DNA of 64,000 nucleotides from Rhodohalobacter sp. 614A (lineage in GTDB: Bacteria > Bacteroidota > Rhodothermia > Balneolales > Balneolaceae), in assembly GCF_021462415.1 (NCBI RefSeq), contig NZ_JAKEDS010000001.1, forward strand, positions 1,832,273 to 1,896,272, read 5' to 3'. The notes beneath the pieces were generated by a model. That model saw only the letters and a list, made by a program, of their open reading frames with translations, ran no database searches and was not told the origin of the DNA. Below are positions 18,286-29,272 of the stretch, one piece after another. Both the position numbers and the translations under genes were made by a program. Each line of letters opens with the position of its first letter. Within the stretch, counting starts at the first letter, position 1.

Positions 18286-19446
18286 ATGAAAAACTTATTG
18301 ATTGCACTTTTTGCAGTATTTGTGATAGCTGCCTGCGAATCTACAACTAATGATGATAGACGCCAGGTTGGGTTTGTTACACTTCTGGGAAATGACACAC
18401 TCGCTGTCGAGCAGTTTGAAATGAGTGATTCAAGTATTACGGCACAGGTAATTTTGCGAACGCCGCAAACTACCTTTTCATCTTTTGAACTCTTATTGGA
18501 TGAAGCTGGTGGAATTCGTGAAATGACACGGACGGACTTTTCATTGGAATCCGGTTTTGAAAGTGAGGGTGAAGTCATCCAGACAATCCACCGCCAGGGA
18601 GACAGTCTTTGGGTTGAAACGCAAACAGATGAGGGACTGCAATCTCATTCAGCTCCTTATGAAGAGGGGGTACTGCCGTTTATCGACATGGTTCATTGGC
18701 CGTTTGAAGTTGCTTTTGTACATGCGGCGGATGTTGACGCTGATACAATTAACCAATCCATGCTGACCTGGAATAATATTTCGAATTTTGTGATTGCGCA
18801 AATTGAAGACGATTCGATGACGGTTCGTCACCCATTCCGTGGTGTAATGGGGGTAGATGTAGCTGACAACGGAGGTATTGAATTGCTGGACGCCGGGCTT
18901 ACCACACGCAAGTTAAAAGTGTACCGAACGTCCGGGCTTGATATGAACGCTATCGGGCAGAGATTCGCGGCATCCGATCAGCAGGGAAATTCTTTTGGTG
19001 AATTGTCGGGTGCAGAAACATCTGAATTTTCTTTCCACAATACGAATTTTAGGGTTGATTACGGATCACCTCAAAAACGAGGGCGCGAACTCTTCGGTGG
19101 AATTGTTCCATGGGGCGAACGATGGAGAACCGGCGCAAACCGTGCAACACATTTCTATATCTCGAATGATTTACAGTTTGGAGACCTTGAGGTCCCGGCA
19201 GGCGAATACACGCTTTATACAATTCCCGAACAAGATGGAGGTGCGTTAATCATCAACACGCAAACCGGACAAAACGGAACCAGCTATGATCAATCCATGG
19301 ATTTAGGGCGTATTCCAATGGAAATCTCCACTCAAAATGAAAGTACCGAAGCGTTTACAATTACGGTTGAAGAATCGGGTGATGGCGGCGTTTTGAAACT
19401 GATTTGGGGAAACACGGTTTTCTCTTCTCCATTTGAGATTCAGTAA
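18286..19446 (+). CDS. DUF2911 domain lipoprotein
   Basis: This 386-residue protein begins MKNLLIALFAVFVIAAC, a lipoprotein signal with Cys17. A beta-rich N-terminal region of about 220 residues is followed by a DUF2911 domain (about 240-385). That domain is marked by VDYGSPQKRGRELFGGIVPWGERWRTGANRATHF split into its usual parts, PAGEYTLYTIP, and the late LIWGNT strand. DUF2911 is common in Bacteroidetes and has no established function. The DinB gene follows in the same direction after 102 bp. Confidence 0.85.
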   Translation: MKNLLIALFAVFVIAACESTTNDDRRQVGFVTLLGNDTLAVEQFEMSDSSITAQVILRTPQTTFSSFELLLDEAGGIREMTRTDFSLESGFESEGEVIQTIHRQGDSLWVETQTDEGLQSHSAPYEEGVLPFIDMVHWPFEVAFVHAADVDADTINQSMLTWNNISNFVIAQIEDDSMTVRHPFRGVMGVDVADNGGIELLDAGLTTRKLKVYRTSGLDMNAIGQRFAASDQQGNSFGELSGAETSEFSFHNTNFRVDYGSPQKRGRELFGGIVPWGERWRTGANRATHFYISNDLQFGDLEVPAGEYTLYTIPEQDGGALIINTQTGQNGTSYDQSMDLGRIPMEISTQNESTEAFTITVEESGDGGVLKLIWGNTVFSSPFEIQ

Positions 19447-19548
19447 AAGTGGAGATAGATTTTGCGATGATGAATCTGCCTGGATATTGTAAGTGAACCG
19501 GCAGTTTACCATATTCCATAACCTATCAACCAATAAAATCAACCAATT

Positions 19549-20070
19549 ATGAAAAAATCTACCATCGTTCTTACGCTGTTACTGGCATTGCTAATGGTGA
19601 TACCGGTTCAGGCGCAGAATGAAGATCACAGCATTAAAAGTCTTTTTCAGCAACAGTTCAGCTATGCATCACGTGTACTTGACCTTGCCAAAGCCATGCC
19701 CGCCGATACCTATTCCTGGAGTCCGGAAGAGGGCGTTCGTTCCGTTGGAGAAGTCTACACACATATTGCACAGGCAAACTATATGATGATCGGCACATTT
19801 GGAGTTTCAGCTCCTGTTGATGTCCAAAGTTTGGGATCACTCACTGATAAGGATGAAATTGTCGCTGCTCTGGAACAGTCAAATGAGTTTGTTCTTTCTG
19901 CCGCTGCAGATTTGTCTGATGAGCAGCTTTCCAACACTTACGAGTTATTTGGACGTACTGTGAATGGGGAAGGGCTTTTGGTGTTTATCCTGAATCACAT
20001 GAGCGAGCATGTTGGCCAATCCATAGCTTATGCCAGATCAAATGGTGTTACGCCGCCGTGGAGCGAGTAA
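19549..20070 (+). CDS. Secreted DinB family protein
   Basis: This 173-residue protein has a signal peptide (MKKSTIVLTLLLALLMVIPVQAQ) and then a DinB/YfiT four-helix domain. The putative metal-binding histidines lie in VYTHIAQANYMM and in HMSEHVGQSIAYARSNG. DinB proteins are metal-dependent, often thiol S-transferase-like; the exported versions are of unknown role. It follows the DUF2911 gene and converges on valS across a 61-bp gap with a hairpin. Confidence 0.88.
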   Translation: MKKSTIVLTLLLALLMVIPVQAQNEDHSIKSLFQQQFSYASRVLDLAKAMPADTYSWSPEEGVRSVGEVYTHIAQANYMMIGTFGVSAPVDVQSLGSLTDKDEIVAALEQSNEFVLSAAADLSDEQLSNTYELFGRTVNGEGLLVFILNHMSEHVGQSIAYARSNGVTPPWSE

Positions 20071-20100
20071 GTTTTTACTTTTTGATACCATCAGACTTTC

Positions 20101-20128
20101 GTAAGGGCAATTTGTGAATTGCCCTTAC
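20101..20128. terminator. Hairpin between convergent DinB-family gene and valS
   Basis: A perfect 12-bp stem, GTAAGGGCAATT / AATTGCCCTTAC, surrounds a 4-nt loop between two convergent genes. There is no clear T-run on either side, so its function as a bidirectional terminator is inferred from position. Confidence 0.6.
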
Positions 20129-20131
20129 AAT

Positions 20132-22822
20132 CTATCCTTCGAATTCTGTTAATTGCTTTTGCAACTTTTCCAGGTTCGATTCTGCGTCCGATTTTTTCTT
20201 CCTCTCTTTCTCTACCACCGCATCCGGCGCATTTTTTACAAACTGTTCGTTGGCGAGTTTTTTCTCCACACTTTTCAGGAATCCTTCAACTCTGTCGATC
20301 TCTTTTTGAATGCGCTCACGTTCTTTTTCCAAATCAATCAACCCTTCAAGCGGAATGTAGATTTCGGATCCATCTACAACGGACGCTGCCGAAGCTTCGG
20401 GTTTTTCTGTGTCCACATCGAATGTGATGGAATCAATTGTCAAAAGCTTCCTGTAAATCCACTCCGCAGATGATAATTCATCAGAAAGGGATTTATTCTT
20501 TGGTTTGATGAAAATCTTTAGTTCCGCTTTGGGTGATACATTCATCTCTGCCTGGATATTTCGAATGGCGGAAATCTGGGATTGAACGGTGTTAAACAGA
20601 GATACAGATTCATCAAACGTTTGGCCAGAGATTTCGGGCCACGAACTAATGGTCAGGGCTTCATCTTCCGCACGATCCTGAATTTGCTGCCAGATTTCTT
20701 CAGTGATGAACGGCATAAACGGATGCAACATTTTCATCAAAATCTCAAAGAAACCGAGAGCACGTTCCAGGTTTTCTTTCGGGATATTCTGACCGGCCTG
20801 ATCCGCTTTGCAAACCTCGATATACCAATCACAAAAATCATCCCAAACCAGTGAATAGATTTTCTTTAAAGCATCGTTAAGCCTGAAGTTGTCGAAATCC
20901 TTATTCATCTCTGCCAGCGTCGTCTGAATGCGTCCCATCATCCATTTGTCAGCAAGGTTATCCGGATCGATTTCGGTTGTAGGTTGGTAATTTTCGTTCT
21001 CGTCCATATTCATGGTGAGAAAACGGAAGGCATTCCAGATTTTATTGGAGAAATTTCGTCCTTGTTCGCACAGGGCTACATCAAACAGCAAATCATTTCC
21101 GGCGGGAGAGGCAAAGAGCATACCCACGCGGGTTCCGTCTGCTCCGTACTTTTGCATCAATTTGATTGGGTCAGGCGAATTTCCCAGCGATTTCGACATT
21201 TTACGCCGTTTGTCATCCCGTACAATTCCTGTGAAATAGACATGGCTGAATGGTTTCTCGCCTGCAAATTCATATCCAGAGATAATCATTCTGGCCACCC
21301 AGAAAAAGATAATTTCGGGTGCGGTCACCAAAACATCGGTAGGGTAGTAATACGCAAGATCTTCATTAGCCTCTTTTGTTTTGATAAAATCGGGATCAAA
21401 AACAGACATCGGCCAAAGCCATGAAGAAAACCAAGTATCCAGCACATCTTCATCCTGGCGAAGATCACTTTCCGGGAGATTTTTATCACCGGATTTTTCC
21501 TTTGCTTTTTGAAGAGCTTCCTCTTTGTTTTTAGCAATTACATAATCATCGGCTCCCTCGCCATAATACCAGGCAGGAATTCGATGCCCCCACCACAACT
21601 GGCGTGAAATGCACCAGTCGCGAATGTTTTCCATCCAGTGCTTGTAGCTGTTTTTGAATTTCGATGGATGAAACTGAACATCATCATTCATCACGCTTTC
21701 GAGGGCCGGTTTACTCAGTTCATCCATCTTAAGAAACCACTGCAGTGAAAGCCGTGGTTCGATGACTACATCAGTTCGCTCGGAATAACCAACTTTATTG
21801 GCCATTTCATCAATTTTTACAAGAAAGCCCGCTTTTTCAAGATCGTGGGTGATCAGTTTTCGGACTTCAAACCGGTCTTTGCCAATGTAATGTTCAGCAT
21901 TTTCAGAAAGGGTTCCATCCGGGTTCAGCATATCAATGATTTCGAGCCCATGCTTTTGCCCGATCTCATAGTCATTCGCATCATGGGCCGGGGTAATTTT
22001 CAAACACCCCGTTCCGAATTCGGGATCTACATATTCGTCGGCAATTACTTTTACTTCACGATTTACAATCGGAATGATCACGGTTTTGCCGATCAGTTCC
22101 TGATAGCGTTCATCATCGGGATTTACACAAACCGCCGTGTCGGCAAGAATGGTCTCGGGCCGGGTGGTGGCGATGGTTACAAATTCATCCGAAGCCTTGA
22201 TAGGATACTTCACATAATAGAGTTTGGACTGAACCTCTTTGTGAATCACTTCTTCGTCACTCAAAGCAGTTTGAGCGGCTGGATCCCAGTTTACCATCCT
22301 GAGTCCGCGATAAATGTATCCGCGATCATAAAGTTCAATAAAACAGTCGATGACCATCTCATAGAGATCGTCTTCAAGGGTGAATCGTGTTCGTTGCCAG
22401 TCGCAGGAAGCTCCAAGTTTGCGCAGCTGTTTCAGGATGATTCCACCGTGTTCTTCGGTCCAATCCCATGCGTGGTTGAGGAATTCGTTTCGGCTCAGGT
22501 CCCGTTTGGTAATTCCCTTCTTTCGAAGCATTTGAACAACTTTTGCTTCGGTTGCAATAGACGCATGATCGGTTCCCGGAACCCAGCAAGTATTTTTGCC
22601 AAGCATTCGTGCCCGGCGGACCAAAACGTCCTGGATGGTATTGTTGAGCATGTGGCCCATATGCAGGACGCCGGTAACATTGGGAGGAGGAATGACAACC
22701 GTATACGATTCCCTTTCATCTGGCTCAGAATGAAAATAGCCATTCTTTTCCCAGTAATCGTACCACTTTTCTTCCGTTGTGGAGGGATCGTATTGCTTGG
22801 GGATATCCTGTGCTTTACTCAT
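20132..22822 (-). CDS. valS: Valyl-tRNA synthetase
   Basis: This class I synthetase is about 896 residues from the preferred ATG at 22822 (MSKAQDIPKQYDP). The longer reading from 22846 would add MPSVVIFF across an intergenic repeat and is unlikely. Visible are PPPNVTGVLHMGHMLNN (HIGH motif), WVPGTDHASIATE, editing-domain motifs TTRPETILADTAVCVNPDDERY, and KMSKSLGNSPDP (KMSKS). A C-terminal coiled-coil arm (LEKERERIQKEIDRVE onward) is the ValRS tRNA-binding domain. It charges tRNA-Val. Confidence 0.97.
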   Translation of the reverse strand: MSKAQDIPKQYDPSTTEEKWYDYWEKNGYFHSEPDERESYTVVIPPPNVTGVLHMGHMLNNTIQDVLVRRARMLGKNTCWVPGTDHASIATEAKVVQMLRKKGITKRDLSRNEFLNHAWDWTEEHGGIILKQLRKLGASCDWQRTRFTLEDDLYEMVIDCFIELYDRGYIYRGLRMVNWDPAAQTALSDEEVIHKEVQSKLYYVKYPIKASDEFVTIATTRPETILADTAVCVNPDDERYQELIGKTVIIPIVNREVKVIADEYVDPEFGTGCLKITPAHDANDYEIGQKHGLEIIDMLNPDGTLSENAEHYIGKDRFEVRKLITHDLEKAGFLVKIDEMANKVGYSERTDVVIEPRLSLQWFLKMDELSKPALESVMNDDVQFHPSKFKNSYKHWMENIRDWCISRQLWWGHRIPAWYYGEGADDYVIAKNKEEALQKAKEKSGDKNLPESDLRQDEDVLDTWFSSWLWPMSVFDPDFIKTKEANEDLAYYYPTDVLVTAPEIIFFWVARMIISGYEFAGEKPFSHVYFTGIVRDDKRRKMSKSLGNSPDPIKLMQKYGADGTRVGMLFASPAGNDLLFDVALCEQGRNFSNKIWNAFRFLTMNMDENENYQPTTEIDPDNLADKWMMGRIQTTLAEMNKDFDNFRLNDALKKIYSLVWDDFCDWYIEVCKADQAGQNIPKENLERALGFFEILMKMLHPFMPFITEEIWQQIQDRAEDEALTISSWPEISGQTFDESVSLFNTVQSQISAIRNIQAEMNVSPKAELKIFIKPKNKSLSDELSSAEWIYRKLLTIDSITFDVDTEKPEASAASVVDGSEIYIPLEGLIDLEKERERIQKEIDRVEGFLKSVEKKLANEQFVKNAPDAVVEKERKKKSDAESNLEKLQKQLTEFEG

Positions 22823-22833
22823 AAAGAATATTA

Positions 22834-22864
22834 CCACAGAGGGCACAGAGGTGCACTAAGTGGG
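22834..22864. repeat. Left imperfect inverted repeat flanking the GxxExxY gene
   Basis: The segment CCACAGAGGGCACAGAGG followed by TGCACTAAGTGGG belongs to the CACAGAG-type dispersed repeats. Read on the minus strand it resembles the plus-strand sequence at 23257-23285, so the two bracket the small gene as imperfect inverted repeats. Confidence 0.65.
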
Positions 22865-22870
22865 TTTTGT

Positions 22871-23245
22871 TTAATTAATAATTCGTTTTATACCTTTTTT
22901 CATCAAAGGTACATTGAAGTTTAAAAGTAGCCATAACTTAAAACCTCCCAATTTCAGGTAGGTTAGTACTTGGGCATAATGAACAGGGCTGAAATGTTCT
23001 ACAGATTTTATTTCCAGTATAAGTTTCTTTTCAACGAGCAGATCTATCCTATAACCGCAATCTAATTTTATATCTTCAAAAGATACTGGAATGGGTTTTT
23101 CCTTCTCAACAATTAACCCCTCTTTATTTAAAACATAGAAGAAAAGGTATTCTTGATATGCAGATTCTAATAAACCAGGGCCGGGTTCTTTATGAACCCG
23201 GATGGAAGCGCCAATTACTTTTTCCGTTATATCACTCAGAAGCAT
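22871..23245 (-). CDS. GxxExxY family protein
   Basis: This 124-residue protein has the family signature VIGASIRVHKEPGPGLLESAYQEYL (GLLESAY is the GxxExxY core), followed by the conserved PIPVSFEDIKLDCGYRIDLLVEKKLILEIKSVE segment. This resembles the D-ExK core of PD-(D/E)XK-like nucleases (D in YRIDLLV, EIK). No member has an established activity, and the nuclease link is inference. The gene sits between valS and rsmB, bracketed by imperfect inverted repeats, which suggests it arrived as a unit. Confidence 0.88.
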   Translation of the reverse strand: MLLSDITEKVIGASIRVHKEPGPGLLESAYQEYLFFYVLNKEGLIVEKEKPIPVSFEDIKLDCGYRIDLLVEKKLILEIKSVEHFSPVHYAQVLTYLKLGGFKLWLLLNFNVPLMKKGIKRIIN

Positions 23246-23256
23246 GTTTAAAAATA

Positions 23257-23290
23257 CTCAGTGAAACTCTCTGTCCTTAGTGGTTTCACC
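23257..23290. repeat. Right imperfect inverted repeat flanking the GxxExxY gene
   Basis: CTCAGTGAAACTCTCTGTCC then TTAGTGGTTTCACC matches the reverse complement of 22834-22864 at roughly two thirds of positions by eye. Its end coincides with the 3' end of rsmB. Confidence 0.6.
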
Positions 23291-24609
23291 TATTTCACTC
23301 TGACTAACCGTACTCCAAAATGTCCATCGCAATCATGGATGTGGGGGAGGGTTTGATAGGCTAATCCGTCCTCGGTCAGTACGCTCTCCGGCAGAAAATC
23401 CTCCAGCGGCTCAAGCTCAAAATTGTCGTATTTATCGAGGAATTTTTGAATTTGCTCCCAGTTTTCTTCTGGTTCGATAGAGCATGTACTGTAAATAAGA
23501 CGACCGCCACGTTTTACGTGATTGGCAGCTTCATCCAAAAGTTCTTCTTGGAGCTTGATGCAATCTTCAAGGTCTTGCTGGGTTCGTTTCCAGCGGAGGT
23601 CCGCCCGTTTGCTCAGAACTCCTGTTCCGGTACAGGGTGCGTCTAACAGTACTCCGTCTGCCAGTCTCAGGTCGAGTTCCCTGGCATCGGCGCGGCGGAT
23701 TTTTATATTTTCGGCATGATAATCCATTGCACTTCTGGCAAGAAGTTCCAGCCTGTCTGAGTTGATATCAACAGCGGTGATAGATCCTTCTCCTTCCATC
23801 ATATCCGCCATAACAATACTTTTCGTGCCGGGAGCTGCACAAATGTCAAAAATAGTTTCGCCCGGCATTGGCTCAACAATAGTAGGAGCAAATCCGGCTG
23901 CAATATCCTGTACCAGGCAAATGCCTTTTTTGATCAGATCCTTGGAAATAAACGGGGCTACAGAATCAACTTTAAAATAACCGGGCAACCAATCACTTTC
24001 TTTGTATTGAATGTCCAGCTTATCCATCCGCAATTTAAAGTTTTTGGTCTTTGTGCGAAGGTTATTCACGCGAACATAATAATGGGGACGTTGATTGTTC
24101 GCCTGCATCAACTGAAAAGCTTCGCGTTCCCCAAAGCGTTTTACCCATCGTTTTACCATCCATTCGGGATGAGAAAAGGTAGTGGCTACCAGTTTGGTCC
24201 GGTCTTCAAATGCCGGTTTTGGAAGCTTGTCAATATCACGCTGAATGTTTCTGAGAATGGCATTAACAAGGTCACCGGATTTCGATCCTAAATTATATTT
24301 AGCAATATTAACGGCTTCGTTGATAGAGGCGTAGTCAGGCGTACCGCCCATAAATACAAGTTCGTACAATCCAAGGCGCAAAATGTTTTTCAGAAGGGGT
24401 TTCATCTCCTCAACTGTAATACTGGAAAATTCATTGATAATAAAGTCGAGGTAACTCCGTCGTCTCAGAATATTTTGAACATATTCCCGAACCTGCGCAC
24501 GCTCCCTGGGTTCAAGGTCATTCGCCTCTGAATAGTCTAAGATACCCTCCTTGTCAAATATTAAAAGTAGATCAATACTTACCGATCGTGCAGTAGCTTC
24601 CGTTTCCAA
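23290..24609 (-). CDS. rsmB: 16S rRNA (cytosine-967-C5)-methyltransferase
   Basis: This 439-residue protein has a NusB-like N-terminal domain (about 1-135) and an RsmB/NOP2 methyltransferase domain. Motifs are FDICAAPGTKSIVMADMM (SAM-binding), VLLDAPCTGTGVLSKRADLRWK (motif IV Cys), and YSTCSIEPEENWEQI (motif VI catalytic Cys). It methylates C967 of 16S rRNA. Its length and both Cys residues are normal. It is divergent from atpDC across a 474-bp gap. Confidence 0.94.
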   Translation of the reverse strand: METEATARSVSIDLLLIFDKEGILDYSEANDLEPRERAQVREYVQNILRRRSYLDFIINEFSSITVEEMKPLLKNILRLGLYELVFMGGTPDYASINEAVNIAKYNLGSKSGDLVNAILRNIQRDIDKLPKPAFEDRTKLVATTFSHPEWMVKRWVKRFGEREAFQLMQANNQRPHYYVRVNNLRTKTKNFKLRMDKLDIQYKESDWLPGYFKVDSVAPFISKDLIKKGICLVQDIAAGFAPTIVEPMPGETIFDICAAPGTKSIVMADMMEGEGSITAVDINSDRLELLARSAMDYHAENIKIRRADARELDLRLADGVLLDAPCTGTGVLSKRADLRWKRTQQDLEDCIKLQEELLDEAANHVKRGGRLIYSTCSIEPEENWEQIQKFLDKYDNFELEPLEDFLPESVLTEDGLAYQTLPHIHDCDGHFGVRLVRVK

Positions 24610-25083
24610 TTATGTCCGTAAAGTTTAGAAGTTTGAATTCGCTTGAAAATCGGCCTTTTTGCAGCCAAATCCTATATAATAAAACAGTTGTAAATATAGA
24701 GGTTTGATCATCTTTTTGCTAATCGTCATAAAGAATATCTGAGTGGTGTTTTTGGAATTGTGGATGTTATTCTGAGGCTTGAGATTACAGGATGGGAGAG
24801 ATGGAATAGGAGCTAAATAGATGAATTATTCGCAGATTTATGCCGGGCAATTGTTTTTGTAAATTTTTCGAAGCTGAGTCAGCAGTTCGATTTATAAATT
24901 TCTAAAACGAAAAACATCATTTAAATAAACTTTGAACAGATAAAACCACCCCATATTTTTTGATTTTTGAAATAGAAAGAGCTAACTTTTGAAGCTGTCA
25001 TGATTAGTATAATCCATGACAAATAATTCAAGAAATTTTGAAAATTCTATCCTGGCTACAATTGCCATAAAACAACAAGTTGA
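24610..25083. other. 474-bp divergent intergenic region, rsmB / atpD
   Basis: It contains no gene I can support. It should hold the rsmB and atpD promoters. The only structured element I see is the imperfect palindrome at 24997-25020. Confidence 0.6.
24997..25020. promoter_or_regulatory. Imperfect palindrome upstream of atpDC
   Basis: GTCATGATTA and TAATCCATGAC are inverted around a short centre, 64 bp before the atpD start codon. It could be an operator or leader hairpin; only its symmetry and position support this. Confidence 0.3.
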
Positions 25084-26577
<1,494 letters not shown>

Positions 26578-26591
26578 AACAGACAGGAACC

Positions 26592-26990
26592 GTGGCAAAA
26601 ACCTATCAGGCACAACTTTTAACACCCGAAGGCTCACGATTTCAAGGAGAAGTAGTGAGCGTTCAGGTACCCGGCAGTGACGGCAATTTTCAAATGCTCT
26701 ATAATCATGCCCCGATTGTTTCTTCTTTAGGGATTGGAAAAATCACGATCAAACAAGAAGGCGCAGAAGAATTGAATTTTGCTGTCAGCGGTGGATTTGT
26801 TGAAATGAGTAAAAACGAATTGACGATCCTTGCCGAGAAAGCAGAGAAATCAACCGACATCGATATTGAAGAAGCCGAACGGTTGAGAGATGCAATCAAA
26901 GAAAGAATCGAAGCGCTAGATTATCGAACCAGGGAGATTGAGACCGAACTGGAAGTTGCAGAAAATCGGCTAAAGGTTGCCGAATCGTAA
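26592..26990 (+). CDS. atpC: F-type ATP synthase subunit epsilon (GTG start)
   Basis: This 132-residue protein starts at GTG 26592, five bases after an ACAGGA ribosome-binding site. It shows the beta-sandwich motifs TPEGSRFQGEVVSVQVPGSDGNFQMLYNHAPIVSSL and FAVSGGFVEMSKNELTILAE (split across strands), then a helical C-terminus rich in Glu/Arg. It is part of the F1 central stalk and may inhibit ATP hydrolysis. It is co-transcribed with atpD and followed by a strong hairpin. Confidence 0.96.
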   Translation: MAKTYQAQLLTPEGSRFQGEVVSVQVPGSDGNFQMLYNHAPIVSSLGIGKITIKQEGAEELNFAVSGGFVEMSKNELTILAEKAEKSTDIDIEEAERLRDAIKERIEALDYRTREIETELEVAENRLKVAES

Positions 26991-27009
26991 TCTCTGATTC
27001 ATGTTTTTT

Positions 27010-27043
27010 ATAAAATCCACATCTGTCCCGATGTGGATTTTAT
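27010..27043. terminator. Bidirectional hairpin terminator, atpC / ade
   Basis: A perfect 13-bp stem (ATAAAATCCACAT / ATGTGGATTTTAT) with an 8-nt loop lies between convergent atpC and ade. A T-run (TTTTTTTTT) follows on the plus strand at about 27054-27062, and the stem ends are A/T-rich on both sides. Confidence 0.8.
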
Positions 27044-27061
27044 GAATGAAATACTTTTTTT

Positions 27062-28678
27062 TTACTGCTTCACAAACTCAAACGTCTCACCATCAAAGAG
27101 TCCTTTATCACTTAGTTTGAGACTTGGAATCACAAGCAGAGCCATAAAAGAAATCAGCATAAATGGGGCGTTCAACGAACTTCCCATGGTTTTGGACATT
27201 TTACTGAGGCGTTCATAACCGGCAGCAACATCTTCTCCTTTTTCATCACTCATGATTCCTGCAATGGGAAGCGGAAGAATGTCTTCCTTCTCATCAGAAA
27301 CGGCGGAAATTCCACCTTTTTGTTCCATAATCATGTTGACGGCTTTGCAGATGAACTCATCAGAAGAACCCACGGCAATAATATTATGCGAATCATGGGC
27401 TACAGAGGAGGCTATAGCCCCGTTTTTTAAGCCGAAATTTTTGATGAATGCAATGGCCGGCGGTTTTTTTTCATAGCGGTTTACTACAGCAATTTTCAGG
27501 ATATCCCGGTCGGGATCCGGTTGAACAATTCCATTCTGAATGGAAAGTTTAGCAATCTCTTTTTTTGTTACTAACTGCCCGTCTTCGGCCACAATCAGGG
27601 GTTGATTTTCGTTGTCTGATTTCAGAATTACATCTTCCGGCGTGATTTTATGAGAGGTGAAATGATTAATCTTCCTGGCGTTAACTTTTGAGAAGAGAAC
27701 TTTGCCATCCTGGAATACCGGCTCTCCGTCAATCCAGGTTTCTTTTACCTTCATCGATTCAGGCTGATCAACAATAATGAAATCGGCCGAATCACCTTTC
27801 TGCAGCAGTCCGACCTTCAAGCCGTAATGACGAATTGGAAGAACGGATGAAGCGTGAAGAATATCAAAAAGATCATAACCATGAGAAAGGGTACGTACAA
27901 CAAGCTCATTAATATGTCCTTGAATTAAATCATCCGGATGTTTGTCGTCCGAACAGAACATCAACTTATCCGGATATGTATCAAATAGCTTAACGAGAGC
28001 ATTGTAGTTTTTTGCAGCACTTCCCTCACGAATGATAATCAACATACCGGCTTCAAGTTTATCAATCGCTTCTTCAATGGTAAAGCATTCGTGATCGGTA
28101 GATATTTCGGCGGCCGCGTATTTTTTTGCTTTTTCTCCTTTCAGTCCCGGCGCGTGTCCGTCAATTGGTTTTCCAAGCTTTAAAGCTGCATCAATCTTAG
28201 CCAGAACATCAGGATCATCATTTAAAACTCCCGGCCAGTTCATCATTTCGGAGAGGTAGTGAATGTCATCGCGTTGCAGAAGTTTCTCTACATCTTCTTT
28301 GTCAAGTTCTGCTCCGGCGGTTTCGAAAGTAGTTGCGGGAACGCAGGAAGGCACGCCAAAATAAAATTTCAAGGGGACTTTCTTTCCATTTTTGATCATA
28401 TACTCAACACCCTTTTTCCCACACACATTGGCAATTTCGTGGGGATCAGAAACGGTGGCTACGGTGCCATGTCGGACGGCAAGCCTGGCAAATTCAGACG
28501 GAATCAACATCGAGCTTTCAATGTGAATGTGCGAATCAATAAGGCCGGGCATAATATACTGGTCGGGCACACCGTCTGTCTCCCGAACATCTGATATTTT
28601 GCCATCTTTAATTTCAATTTCTCCGTTAAAGATTCTTCGCGAAACCGGATCAACTATTTTTCCCTGAACTGTTTTCAT
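27062..28678 (-). CDS. ade: Adenine deaminase
   Basis: From ATG 28678 the product is 538 residues starting MKTVQGKIVDP; an upstream Met at 28744 would overlap osmC and is unlikely. It is an amidohydrolase with the metal motif PGLIDSHIHIESSM, DPHEIANVCG, IDGHAPGL, DHECFTIEEA and FCSDDKHPDDL. The C-terminal domain, with SVAHDSHNIIAVGSSDEF, is typical of Ade rather than dihydroorotases. It converts adenine to hypoxanthine and ammonia for purine salvage. It follows the OsmC-family gene by 7 bp. Confidence 0.94.
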   Translation of the reverse strand: MKTVQGKIVDPVSRRIFNGEIEIKDGKISDVRETDGVPDQYIMPGLIDSHIHIESSMLIPSEFARLAVRHGTVATVSDPHEIANVCGKKGVEYMIKNGKKVPLKFYFGVPSCVPATTFETAGAELDKEDVEKLLQRDDIHYLSEMMNWPGVLNDDPDVLAKIDAALKLGKPIDGHAPGLKGEKAKKYAAAEISTDHECFTIEEAIDKLEAGMLIIIREGSAAKNYNALVKLFDTYPDKLMFCSDDKHPDDLIQGHINELVVRTLSHGYDLFDILHASSVLPIRHYGLKVGLLQKGDSADFIIVDQPESMKVKETWIDGEPVFQDGKVLFSKVNARKINHFTSHKITPEDVILKSDNENQPLIVAEDGQLVTKKEIAKLSIQNGIVQPDPDRDILKIAVVNRYEKKPPAIAFIKNFGLKNGAIASSVAHDSHNIIAVGSSDEFICKAVNMIMEQKGGISAVSDEKEDILPLPIAGIMSDEKGEDVAAGYERLSKMSKTMGSSLNAPFMLISFMALLVIPSLKLSDKGLFDGETFEFVKQ

Positions 28679-28685
28679 AATCTCT

Positions 28686-29189
28686 CTATTTACTGTGATT
28701 GATGGTAATTGACGGTTTTGAAACCAAGGTTTGATAAACAACACAATAGCGTTCGGTCAGTTTCAGGAGGGTTTCAATTTGGTCGTCGGAAGCCTCCGTT
28801 TTCAAATCAAAATGGAGCCGGATTTCTTTAAAACCAACCGGCGCTTCTTTGGAGACTCCCAAAGTGCCCCGAAAATCCAGGTCTCCCTCAGCCGAAATGG
28901 TGGCGTCTTTCAGCGGACAATCAATGGCTGTGGATACGGCATTTAGAGTAACGCCGGCACATGCAACAAGAGCTTCGAGCAGCATGTCTCCCGAACATAC
29001 CGCCATGCCGGAACCGCCGGTTGCAGGATGAAGGCCGGCTTTGACCATTGCCTGTCCCGTCTCAATTTTGCAGGAAACTCCTTCTTCCAATTTTCCGGAT
29101 GCCTTTAATGTGATGAGGGCCGATTCAGGGTCTTTTTTATATTTTTCTTTGAGGGGAGCCTGAAGATCACGTATTGCTTTTGAATCCAT
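28686..29189 (-). CDS. OsmC/Ohr family protein
   Basis: This 167-residue OsmC-fold protein carries the two redox cysteines of the family, in ALVACAGVTLNAV and AIDCPLKDATI. OsmC/Ohr proteins are thiol peroxidases reducing organic hydroperoxides, although many OsmC-like paralogues are uncharacterised. It precedes ade on the minus strand with a 7-bp gap, so the two are probably one transcript; no functional reason for the pairing is evident. Confidence 0.88.
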   Translation of the reverse strand: MDSKAIRDLQAPLKEKYKKDPESALITLKASGKLEEGVSCKIETGQAMVKAGLHPATGGSGMAVCSGDMLLEALVACAGVTLNAVSTAIDCPLKDATISAEGDLDFRGTLGVSKEAPVGFKEIRLHFDLKTEASDDQIETLLKLTERYCVVYQTLVSKPSITINHSK

Positions 29190-29272
29190 GGAGTCTGGTT
29201 AAATTCTTTTTCTAAAAGGTATGAGGAAAATGGGTGAAGGTCACCTCAAATCAAAGAAGAAGTGTAGCGGTG

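Noticed and set aside
21845-22924. A 359-codon open frame on the plus strand opposite valS
   Set aside because: It is antisense to a well-supported valyl-tRNA synthetase, and its end (YHRGHRG) is the translated CACAGAG repeat, a known source of false proteins.
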